DNA of 12,023 nt from an uncultured Ruminococcus sp. (GCA_946186215.1 CAMHMM010000030.1:1-12023); one strand, 5' to 3'. Shown: positions 1 to 5,267, counted from the stretch's first letter. The notes: generated from the sequence alone by a model not told the origin. Program-made: numbers and translations.

Positions 1-601
1 CCTCAAATACAGCCGAAACAGACGGAACTATTATAAACAGGAGCGGCAATCGGTATTCCTTTTTTAGCTTGACCTGCTGATTTGAAAAGCTCTGAACATA
101 CGAGAATATGCCGCTTCCGAAAAGCTGGATAAAGACCAGAACGAGGTGAAGGGTAAAGCCGTCTGCGGTATGGTATATATTGTTCTCATCCACATAGAAA
201 AGATATTTGGTGAAAATCGATGACACTATAAGCAGTGTGTCCATAGCTGTAACGGCATAGTGCAAGCCTATCAGCAGCTTCATTTGCTTTTCATTATCCT
301 GCCCGATACGGTAAATGACGAATATGCACCAGCCCAGCATCAGCAGCGAAACAGCCACAAGCCCCGCTGCACTGGTTATCTTGTTCATCATGATGCTGAA
401 GGGTATCATGCCGCCCTGCCCGAGAGCCCAGATGCTGTCGCTTATCAGATAGACGATGAAAAACAGAGCCATCCCCTTGAAATGGCGCATCTGCAGGTCT
501 GTGCCGACATTCTTGTTTGCTTTGATTATTATGCCTATGGAATAGAAAATGCAGAATATTTCGGTTATTATATATGAAATATAAGCGCCTGTGTTATCCA
601 T
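1..601 (-). CDS. Multi-pass membrane protein, N-terminal part (3' end outside window)
   Basis: The reading frame is open from an ATG at 601 to the left window edge, giving 200 residues beginning MDNTGAYISYIITEIFCIFY. The start is supported by a GGAGGTGAG-type Shine-Dalgarno just upstream and by a good promoter at 669-697. The visible part is almost entirely hydrophobic, with about six candidate membrane segments separated by short loops (a charged loop near residues 30-42, another near 100-106, and an extracytoplasmic-looking loop with YVDENN near 134-140). No soluble domain is reached before the edge. Similar N-terminal membrane modules occur in clostridial sensor proteins, including diguanylate cyclases with a C-terminal GGDEF domain, so a signalling protein is a reasonable guess, but nothing in the visible part proves it. 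It is monocistronic as far as can be seen. Confidence 0.75.
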   Translation of the reverse strand, partial: MDNTGAYISYIITEIFCIFYSIGIIIKANKNVGTDLQMRHFKGMALFFIVYLISDSIWALGQGGMIPFSIMMNKITSAAGLVAVSLLMLGWCIFVIYRIGQDNEKQMKLLIGLHYAVTAMDTLLIVSSIFTKYLFYVDENNIYHTADGFTLHLVLVFIQLFGSGIFSYVQSFSNQQVKLKKEYRLPLLFIIVPSVSAVFE

Positions 602-613
602 ATGCTCACCTCC

Positions 614-652
614 GCAGTTACCCTTACGCTGATCCGGACGGTAACGCTCATT
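614..652 (+). repeat. Truncated copy (C) of the hairpin repeat family
   Basis: It begins GCAGTTACCC and ends GTAACGCTCATT, matching the start and the GGAACGCTCATT core of the full repeat at 709-810, with a diverged middle. The 5' hairpin arm is missing: the copy abuts the Shine-Dalgarno of the minus-strand membrane gene instead. It therefore occupies the leader of that gene, between promoter and ribosome binding site. Confidence 0.55.
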
Positions 653-668
653 TTTCCCTGTTTACTAT

Positions 669-697
669 ACTATACCATATTTTAAAGCACTTTTCAA
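669..697 (-). promoter_or_regulatory. Sigma-A-type promoter for the membrane protein at 1-601
   Basis: On the minus strand TTGAAA (697..692) and TATAGT (674..669) are separated by exactly 17 bp. The predicted start of transcription near 662 gives a leader of about 60 nt, most of which is the partial repeat copy at 614-652. Confidence 0.7.
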
Positions 698-708
698 GAG
701 GCGGGCAG

Positions 709-810
709 GCGGCGAAACGCCGCAGTTACCCGTACTCTCTTTTGAAAGGGAACGCTCATTTGGGGCTCGGAACGCTCATTACTGCTTAGGTCACATATTA
801 GTCAGCAAGG
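709..810 (+). repeat. Full 102-bp hairpin repeat, copy A
   Basis: The unit starts with a perfect 6-bp stem and 3-nt loop (GCGGCG AAA CGCCGC, 709-723). AGTTACCCGT follows, then two copies of GGAACGCTCATT at an exact 20-bp period (749-760 and 769-780), then CTGCTTAGGTCACATATTAG and GTCAGCAAGG to 810. It has the same length and register as copy D at 1267-1368. Bases 722-771 match copy B (47 of 50) and bases 765-810 match copy D (45 of 46). No reading frame with protein character runs through it. Orientation is arbitrary. Confidence 0.8.
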
Positions 811-813
811 TGG

Positions 814-876
814 GCGGGCAAAGCCCGCAGTTACCCGTACTCTTTTTTGAAAGGGAACTCTCATTTGGAGCTCGGA
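814..876 (+). repeat. Partial hairpin repeat, copy B (5' 63 bp)
   Basis: It opens with a 6-bp stem and AAA loop (GCGGGC AAA GCCCGC, 814-828) and continues with AGTTACCCGTACTC through GCTCGGA at 876. It then diverges into unrelated sequence. It follows copy A in tandem, offset by 105 bp. The stem sequence differs from copy A at its inner two pairs by base-pair swaps. Confidence 0.75.
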
Positions 877-1266
877 GCTTTAATATACCCCCACCAATGC
901 AGGAGGGCGAGGCTTTTCTGTTGGACAAACTAATATGAGAGTTTGACGAATATGAGAGCAGGTGTTCAAACGAATAGACGGGCAAGACAAACAAAACAGA
1001 AAGCAGACATACATCGGCGCATGTTTCCACAGAACCTATCTGAGAAAATGCAGAATTTAGTGTACAGATAATCCTGAGTGGGTTATAAACGGTGTCCAAA
1101 CGGGAAGCAAATCAACATCAGAGTGGGGAAAAGGGGATACAAAGGGGAGAAACGAAGAGGGACGGCGCACAAATACAGCCACTATTGCGAACTGATGTTC
1201 CGTCCTTCTGGTGTTTCATCCCCTTTGACTCGCTGCAAATCAGCCGTTTCGGACAACAGGCTACCG
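877..1266. other. Non-coding stretch between repeat copies, no recognised gene
   Basis: This segment lies between repeat copies B and D. Reading frames that cross it have no recognisable protein character, end inside the repeats and have no convincing ribosome binding site. Visible sub-structure is minor: AATATGAGAG occurs twice (932-941 and 949-958), and GGTGTYCAAACG occurs twice (961-972 and 1091-1102). I recognise neither an RNA gene nor a transposase remnant. It may be a diverged element or inserted cassette framed by the repeats, which is speculation. Confidence 0.5.
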
Positions 1267-1368
1267 GTCGGCAAGGCCGACAGCTACCCGTTCGCTATTT
1301 TGTGTGAAATCACTTATTTGAAGCTCGGAACTCTCATTACTGCTTAGGTCACATATTAGTCAGCAAGG
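1267..1368 (+). repeat. Full 102-bp hairpin repeat, copy D
   Basis: This copy aligns with copy A without gaps at an offset of 558 bp. Its hairpin is GTCGGC AAG GCCGAC (1267-1281), with three pairs changed relative to copy B or A by compensating substitutions. AGCTACCCGT follows. The middle is diverged (27 of 41 positions equal to copy A), while the last 46 bp (1323-1368) match copy A at 45 of 46. The sequence after 1368 does not resemble what follows copy A, so the tandem continuation seen at copy B is absent here. Confidence 0.8.
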
Positions 1369-1410
1369 CCGGCAGGTGGTGGCGGCGGGATTCGGTCACG
1401 CACAATATGA

Positions 1411-1608
1411 CCGGGCAGCCTTGCTCAACTTAATGTATATTCGCGTAAAATGGCTATAGTTGATGGATGGGAAGAACCGGCAGAGGTTATATTTGTAAAA
1501 GCATTCAAGGTTAATGAAGAGGCTACATTTGAAATAACTGGAGATCAATATATAGAAATAAATTCCCCTGATAAGTTTGATGTGACAGTTATTGAACAAT
1601 ATGAATAA
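1411..1608 (+). pseudogene. Orphan C-terminal coding remnant
   Basis: After an in-frame TGA at 1408-1410 the plus strand stays open to TAA at 1606-1608. It encodes a polar, acidic segment that looks like real protein (for example MAIVDGWEEPAEVIFVKAF and then FEITGDQYIEIN). The only ATG is at 1450, giving 52 residues, and no ribosome binding site precedes it. The segment is visibly richer in A and T than the genes around it. It sits just after a repeat copy and just before a hairpin that could end a plus-strand transcript. I read it as the 3' end of a gene whose 5' part was lost at a rearrangement; the alternative is a small functional gene. I do not recognise the family. It is the only plausible plus-strand coding sequence in the window. 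Confidence 0.4.
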
Positions 1609-1627
1609 TCTTGCTGAATCTATAAGC

Positions 1628-1660
1628 CCCCCTTCACAGACAGACCGTCTGTGAAGGGGG
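1628..1660. terminator. Perfect 14-bp hairpin between convergent ends, probable bidirectional terminator
   Basis: CCCCCTTCACAGAC (1628-1641) pairs perfectly with GTCTGTGAAGGGGG (1647-1660) around a 5-nt loop. Outer arms TATAAGC (1621-1627) and GCTTATA (1665-1671) pair after a TTAA bulge. It lies between the plus-strand remnant ending at 1608 and the XRE gene ending at 1677. The flanks have only short U runs, so efficiency is uncertain. Confidence 0.7.
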
Positions 1661-1676
1661 TTAAGCTTATATCCTG

Positions 1677-2216
1677 TCATTCCGTCTGTGCCGAGCGGGA
1701 AAGGCGCAGCTTTTCAAGGAGTGCGAGCTTGGCCTCGCGTATCTTCCGTGCGTTCTTGCTGGTGATGATGATGCCGAATATGATGGTGCCGAAGGAAACG
1801 CCCAGCATCATCCCCTCAAGGAAGCCGAACCACCCAGTATCCCTGAGCGTATCGGGGACAACAAACAGCATTGCCATATACACTGCAAAAGATACTGCCC
1901 CTGCGCAGAAAATGCGGTTGAATCGGGCTGTGAGCTTTGCCTTTTCATCGTTTCCGAGCTCTGCTACCTTTAATACGGTCTCTTCAATGTTCTTATCCAT
2001 TTTTGTATTCCTCTCTCCGTTAAGTATTTCCCGGAGTTCGACCTCGTACAGGTCGGATAACTCTATGAGCAGCGGAATATCAGGAAGATTCGTGCCGGTC
2101 TCCCAGCGTGAAACGGTTCGCCTTGAAACATACAGCTTTTCTGCGAGCTGCTCCTGTGTAAGGCCGCGTTCATGGCGAAGCTCCTTTAAGAATGTTCCGA
2201 TCTTCTGCTGATCCAT
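1677..2216 (-). CDS. Membrane-anchored XRE-family transcriptional regulator
   Basis: About 179 residues. The first 60 or so form a helix-turn-helix domain of the XRE/Cro type (IGTFLKELRHERGLTQEQLA, then VSRRTVSRWETG and the PDIPLLIELSDLYEV helix). A linker follows, then two hydrophobic segments near residues 102-120 and 130-152, and a basic amphipathic C-terminus. The layout is that of a DNA-binding protein tethered to the membrane; the signal it senses is unknown. The start is placed at the second of two ATG codons: GGAGGG at 2228..2223 touches the first (2222) but is 6 nt from the second (2216). The gene is separated from jag by a terminator and so is probably its own unit. Symmetric elements upstream (2267-2281, 2298-2323) could be operators. 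Function is inferred from domain type only. Confidence 0.85.
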   Translation of the reverse strand: MDQQKIGTFLKELRHERGLTQEQLAEKLYVSRRTVSRWETGTNLPDIPLLIELSDLYEVELREILNGERNTKMDKNIEETVLKVAELGNDEKAKLTARFNRIFCAGAVSFAVYMAMLFVVPDTLRDTGWFGFLEGMMLGVSFGTIIFGIIITSKNARKIREAKLALLEKLRLSRSAQTE

Positions 2217-2266
2217 ATTCATCCCTCCGATGATCTTATCCTAACATAGAAAGAGAAAAAGCTAAA

Positions 2267-2281
2267 GGACACAAAGCGTCC
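2267..2281. promoter_or_regulatory. Small inverted repeat upstream of the XRE gene, possible operator
   Basis: On the minus strand GGACGC TTT GTGTCC forms six pairs (one G-U) around a 3-nt loop, about 50 bp upstream of the XRE start. A second symmetric patch lies at 2298-2323 (GCGATG ... CATCGC around the palindrome GTCATGAC at 2309-2316). XRE proteins often bind such dyads near their own promoter, but I found no convincing -35/-10 pair to anchor this. Confidence 0.3.
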
Positions 2282-2364
2282 AAAACCGCATCAATGCGCG
2301 ATGGGACAGTCATGACACATCGCAGCTGCGCCCGAAAACAGGGGACATCAGTGTCTATGAACAA

Positions 2365-2388
2365 GGGGGACCGGATGACCGATCCCCC
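2365..2388. terminator. Hairpin terminator downstream of jag
   Basis: GGGGGACCGG (2365-2374) and CCGATCCCCC (2379-2388) form a stem with one C-A mismatch around ATGA. On the minus strand TTGTT follows, and on the plus strand GTTTT follows, so it may act in both directions. It is the first good stem after the jag stop and probably ends the rpmH-to-jag transcript. Confidence 0.55.
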
Positions 2389-2466
2389 GTTTTGCTGTGT
2401 TTTAACGGCTGCCGCAGTGCCCGTCGTCAGGTTCCGTCATCTGCCAACACTTCTGCCAGTTGATGT

Positions 2467-2505
2467 CGTCCGTTGCCGCTGTTCGCTGCCACCGTTCGCT
2501 GCCGC
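2467..2505. repeat. Three tandem 13-bp repeats after jag
   Basis: On the minus strand the units read GCGGCAGCGAACG (2505..2493), GTGGCAGCGAACA (2492..2480) and GCGGCAACGGACG (2479..2467). A more degenerate GC-rich fourth unit may lie at 2506-2518. The array sits in the jag 3' untranslated region, upstream of the terminator. It does not have a period divisible by three. Confidence 0.6.
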
Positions 2506-2530
2506 CGCCCGCCGCACCGACTGTCTGTTA

Positions 2531-3349
2531 TCAGAAGTCGATATCAAGTCTGCCGTAGAGATCTCCTGCGGGGAGAGTGTCCTCGGGCTTGGGCTTCTTA
2601 TAATCCTTCTCAAAGGAGGTCTTCATCAGATCCATTGAATGAGGATCGCGCTTTATCTCTCTGTCGCCGTATCTGCTGCCCCTGCGCTCGCCGCCTCTGT
2701 CATTCCTGCGGCCGCGCTGTCTGTCGCCTCTGGGAGGATTGGTGGAGGAGATAACTACCTTTCTGTAGGGCTCCTCGCCGATGCTCTTTGATGTAACGCC
2801 CTCGATCTCGCTGATAGCAGCGTGAATCATGCGTCTCTCATAGGGGTTCATGGGCTCGAGAGTAGTGCTTCTGCCTGTTCTGAGAACTGTCTTTGCGATC
2901 TTCTTTGCAAGCTCTTCAAGAGCGGTCTTGCGCTTTTCCCTGTATCCGCAGGAATCAAGGCTGATGCGGTAATACTCTCTGTCGTTCTTGTTGGCTGCCA
3001 TGCCTGTGAGGTACTGCAGCGCGTCGAGTGTCTCGCCTCTTCTGCCGATAACGGCACCTGTCATCTCGCCCTGGATGTCGATGACTGCGCCTTCCTCGCT
3101 CTCGGTAAGAACGAGCTCGGCATCTATGCCCATAGCCGAAAGGATGCCCGAAAGATAGTCAAGAGCTGTCTCTGCCTTGCCAGGCTCATACTCTGCTTCC
3201 ACAACGGCAAGCGCCTTGCCGATACCAAGAAGTCCCTTTTTGCCCGAATCAATGGTAGTAAATGTGATCCTGTCCCGATCCGCACCGAATTCGCGGACGG
3301 CAAGCTCCATAGCTTCCTCGACAGTATCTGCCGTAAACTGCTTCTTCAA
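2531..3349 (-). CDS. jag: Jag/KhpB RNA-binding protein (SpoIIIJ-associated)
   Basis: This is the KH-R3H RNA-binding protein that accompanies YidC in Firmicutes; in related bacteria KhpB/Jag binds RNA and influences cell elongation and division. Three domains are visible: the Jag-N module (about residues 1-50, ending in the conserved GKKGLLGIG turn), a KH domain with GxxG loop GRRG near residues 102-105, and an R3H domain with its R-x3-H motif near 172-176. A tail of about 65 residues follows, rich in Arg, Gly and Asp (RGDRQRGRRNDRGGERRGSR), longer than usual and probably disordered. The start is read as TTG at 3349, giving 272 residues, because GGAG (3361..3358) is 8 nt away. A GTG at 3358 would overlap that Shine-Dalgarno. 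The gene follows yidC by about 40 nt in the same operon. Confidence 0.92.
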   Translation of the reverse strand: MKKQFTADTVEEAMELAVREFGADRDRITFTTIDSGKKGLLGIGKALAVVEAEYEPGKAETALDYLSGILSAMGIDAELVLTESEEGAVIDIQGEMTGAVIGRRGETLDALQYLTGMAANKNDREYYRISLDSCGYREKRKTALEELAKKIAKTVLRTGRSTTLEPMNPYERRMIHAAISEIEGVTSKSIGEEPYRKVVISSTNPPRGDRQRGRRNDRGGERRGSRYGDREIKRDPHSMDLMKTSFEKDYKKPKPEDTLPAGDLYGRLDIDF

Positions 3350-3391
3350 ATTTATCACTCCGTTTTTAAACCCTCCGCCGGGCGGAAGGCG

Positions 3392-4513
3392 TTATTCTGA
3401 CTCATCATCGGGATCGTCGCCGTATTTCTCTGCCTGCTTGCGTCTTGCCTCTGCGATGATCCTGCGCTCGTAATCCTTGAGCTGGGATTTGGAAAGCTTG
3501 GAGCCGTCGGGAGCCTCAGGCCTTTCCTCAGCCTTTTCCTGACCGCTGCCCTTCTGATCGTTCATCTGGGACATCTGCTCCTGCATCATCTGCTGGTATT
3601 TTTCCATGATGCCGCTGCGCTTGCGGTTCTTCTTCTTTGCCTTGTCCTTTTCAACGAGCTTCTGTACATATTCGGGTGTGTAGATCTTGTTGAGTACCAC
3701 CATCTGGATGATACCTACAAAAGCCGAACAGATCCAGTAGTAGCCGAGACCTGCTGCTGCCTCAAAGCCGATTACAACGGACATTATGGGGAACAGATAG
3801 AACATCATGTTCATCGAGCCCAGCTGTGCCGCAGCGTCGGGATTGAGCTTTTTCTGCTTCTGTGTGCTGTAAATGGATGTAGCCAGCTGCAAAAGTCCCG
3901 CAATGATGGGGATCATAAGAAGTCCCACATTCTCTGCGGTGAAAACAAAATTGCTCAGGCCGCCGTCGATCACCGATTTGGGAACTACGCCCAGATCAAC
4001 GATGCCGAAGAGCTTGTTGTTGAATTCGAGAATATTCTTTATTACTGTTTCGGAGATGCCCGCATCATAATAAGGTGTGGGGTTCTCCTGGAGACTCTGT
4101 ATTATATACAGCTCGGGACGCGCAGTAAAGTTCTTGTTGCCCTCGAAAAGAGGTGTTGCGACAGTCTTGAGTGCCTCAAGTGTCTCCTTGTTTACTCTGA
4201 TGATATGTGTCAGCGGTCTGTAGATAACATCGAACACACCGTACAGCAATACCATCTGTATAACCAGCGGCAGGCAGGAAGCCATGGGGTTTATTCCCTC
4301 TTCGCTGTAAAGCTTCATCTGCTCTTCCTGGAATTTCTGCTGATTGTTGGCGTACTGCTTTTTCAGCTTTTCAAGCTTTGGATTTATCGCCGCGGTGGCA
4401 GCAGTGGATTTCTGCTGCTGCACGGAAAGCGGGAAGGTCAGCAGTCTTGTCAGCACGGTAAAGATGAGTATTGCGATACCGTAGTTCTTTACAAGACGGT
4501 AGACAGCCCACAT
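3392..4513 (-). CDS. yidC: YidC/Oxa1/SpoIIIJ membrane protein insertase
   Basis: This insertase places proteins in the cytoplasmic membrane, alone or with SecYEG. The 373 residues from the first ATG (4513) contain TM1 (GIAILIFTVLTRLLTFPL) with the conserved groove arginine, and a charged cytoplasmic hairpin (KLEKLKKQYANNQQKFQEEQ). GINPMASCLPLVIQMVLLYG then marks the next segment. An external insert of about 100 residues, further membrane segments near 205-290 and a basic, Lys/Gln-rich tail ending DDPDDESE follow. The annotated ATG is probably not the real start. The frame continues upstream with ISQLIGYPLGWI, which resembles the usual YidC beginning, until TAA at 4564..4562, with no ATG, GTG or TTG in between. 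A very strong Shine-Dalgarno at 4563..4552 points to the ATC at 4549. The gene lies between yidD and jag as in most Firmicutes. Confidence 0.95.
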   Translation of the reverse strand: MWAVYRLVKNYGIAILIFTVLTRLLTFPLSVQQQKSTAATAAINPKLEKLKKQYANNQQKFQEEQMKLYSEEGINPMASCLPLVIQMVLLYGVFDVIYRPLTHIIRVNKETLEALKTVATPLFEGNKNFTARPELYIIQSLQENPTPYYDAGISETVIKNILEFNNKLFGIVDLGVVPKSVIDGGLSNFVFTAENVGLLMIPIIAGLLQLATSIYSTQKQKKLNPDAAAQLGSMNMMFYLFPIMSVVIGFEAAAGLGYYWICSAFVGIIQMVVLNKIYTPEYVQKLVEKDKAKKKNRKRSGIMEKYQQMMQEQMSQMNDQKGSGQEKAEERPEAPDGSKLSKSQLKDYERRIIAEARRKQAEKYGDDPDDESE

Positions 4514-4551
4514 TATCCACCCCAGAGGGTAGCCTATGAGTTGTGAGATAA

Positions 4552-4563
4552 GATCACCTACTT
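4552..4563 (-). promoter_or_regulatory. Near-perfect Shine-Dalgarno pointing to an ATC codon of yidC
   Basis: On the minus strand AAGTAGGTGATC differs at one base from AAGGAGGTGATC, the full complement of the 16S rRNA 3' end. Counting from its GTAGG core, the in-frame ATC at 4549..4547 is 7 nt away, an optimal spacing. The first canonical start, ATG at 4513, lies about 43 nt from the core and has its own weaker GGGGTGG. Confidence 0.6.
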
Positions 4564-4565
4564 AT

Positions 4566-4583
4566 GCAGGGGCACAGCCCTGC
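4566..4583. other. Hairpin between yidD and yidC
   Basis: GCAGGG (4566-4571) pairs with CCCTGC (4578-4583) around a 6-nt loop in the gap between the yidD stop and the yidC Shine-Dalgarno. No U-tract follows in the direction of transcription, so it is more likely to affect mRNA processing or translation than to terminate. It lies immediately upstream of the strong Shine-Dalgarno of yidC. Confidence 0.35.
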
Positions 4584-4587
4584 GTTC

Positions 4588-4836
4588 TTAAAAGCCTGTT
4601 CTTCTGAATTCAAATTTTTCCGGAACAGGATCGACACCTCCGACAGACCATGGATTGCACCTGAGTAATCTCCAGACGGAAAGTGCCGTACCCTTGAAAA
4701 CGCCGTGTTTTTCCAGTGCGTCAAGGGCATATTTGCTGCAGGTCGGATAGTACTTGCAGCATGGCGGCTTCATAGGGGAAATGAATTTCCGGTAAAAATA
4801 TACCGGCAATGCGAATATTTTTCTGATAAGCTTCAT
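4588..4836 (-). CDS. yidD: YidD membrane protein insertion efficiency factor
   Basis: An 82-residue protein with the full YidD signature: an N-terminal amphipathic stretch (MKLIRKIFALPVYFYRKFIS), a cysteine-rich core (PCCKYYPTCSKYALDALEKHG) and the LRCNPWSVGGVDPVP end motif. YidD sits at the inner face of the membrane and assists YidC-dependent insertion. The family is usually 70-110 residues, so this is full length. Its ATG is 1 nt after the rnpA stop, inside an A-rich run, which suggests translational coupling. It is followed by yidC after a short gap holding a small hairpin. Confidence 0.96.
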   Translation of the reverse strand: MKLIRKIFALPVYFYRKFISPMKPPCCKYYPTCSKYALDALEKHGVFKGTALSVWRLLRCNPWSVGGVDPVPEKFEFRRTGF

Positions 4837-4837
4837 T

Positions 4838-5188
4838 TCATTTTTTAACAGGCTTCCCCTGTTTCATTTGTGGGATAAGCTTTCCCGAGAAAAAGCGGCG
4901 TATATCGGTGCTCTTGCAAAGCGCTGTATCCGGTCTGGCGCATACTATGATATCATAGCCCACGGGGAATTCATCCCTGAGCTCATAGAACGCCGCTCTG
5001 ACCACACGCCTTGCACGGCTGCGCTGCACTGCATTCCCCGCCTTTTTCGGCGTGGAGATGCCAAGGCGGTTTTCCTTCCGCCCGTTTTTCCGATAAAACA
5101 CGAGACAATAGCGGCAGCCCGCCGAAGCACCCTTGCTGTATCCCAGCGAAAAGTCCTTGTTTCTGTTTATTACCTTGTACTTCTTCAT
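4838..5188 (-). CDS. rnpA: Ribonuclease P protein component
   Basis: The small basic protein subunit that binds the RNase P RNA and helps it cleave the 5' leader from pre-tRNAs. The 116 residues begin MKKYKVINRNKDFSLGYSKG, and the central region reads NRLGISTPKKAGNAVQRSRA followed by RRVVRAAF. This is the RNR motif region of the family, with Ser in place of the usual Asn (RSR instead of RNR). The C-terminal part has the usual YDIIVCAR strand. The start is taken as ATG 5188 because it matches the family N-terminus; GAGG lies 11 nt upstream, which is a long spacing. A TTG at 5215 would add nine atypical residues. A long hairpin (5218-5267) precedes the gene. Confidence 0.95.
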   Translation of the reverse strand: MKKYKVINRNKDFSLGYSKGASAGCRYCLVFYRKNGRKENRLGISTPKKAGNAVQRSRARRVVRAAFYELRDEFPVGYDIIVCARPDTALCKSTDIRRFFSGKLIPQMKQGKPVKK

Positions 5189-5217
5189 ATGGGGGAAAAC
5201 CTCATAATAAAGCAAAT

Positions 5218-5267
5218 GACCACACTATACCCATAAGACAGCCGCAGTGTTTCCGGTATATGTGGTC
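5218..5267. other. Long imperfect hairpin in the rpmH-rnpA intergenic region
   Basis: GACCACACTATACC (5218-5231) and GGTATATGTGGTC (5255-5267) are complementary over 13 bp with one bulged base, enclosing 23 nt. In the transcript the hairpin ends about 30 nt before the rnpA ATG and is followed by the moderately U-rich ATTTGCTTTATT. It could be a leaky terminator, an RNase III site or a translation regulator separating rpmH from rnpA expression. Confidence 0.55.

Noticed and set aside
791..1099. Open frame on the minus strand, 102 codons, across the repeat region
   Set aside because: It runs through repeat copy B and ends in the repeat tail, is rich in Cys and Ser without any domain character, and has no convincing ribosome binding site.
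1078..1347. Open frame on the plus strand ending GTLITA, like another at 574-789
   Set aside because: The shared end is only the 46-bp repeat read in the same frame. The rest of the two frames is unrelated and not protein-like.
614..1368. CRISPR array or integron attC array
   Set aside because: The repeats are 102 bp, few, unevenly spaced and diverged, with no unique spacers of constant size, no cas genes and no integrase or attC core sites.
1651..2211. Plus-strand open frame of 186 codons opposite the XRE gene
   Set aside because: It is a Ser-rich antisense shadow of a frame with a clear helix-turn-helix and Shine-Dalgarno.
4512..4521. TTATCCACC resembling a DnaA box, and TTATCCATA near 594
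   Set aside because: Single imperfect matches inside or at the start of genes, not clustered and without an AT-rich unwinding region.
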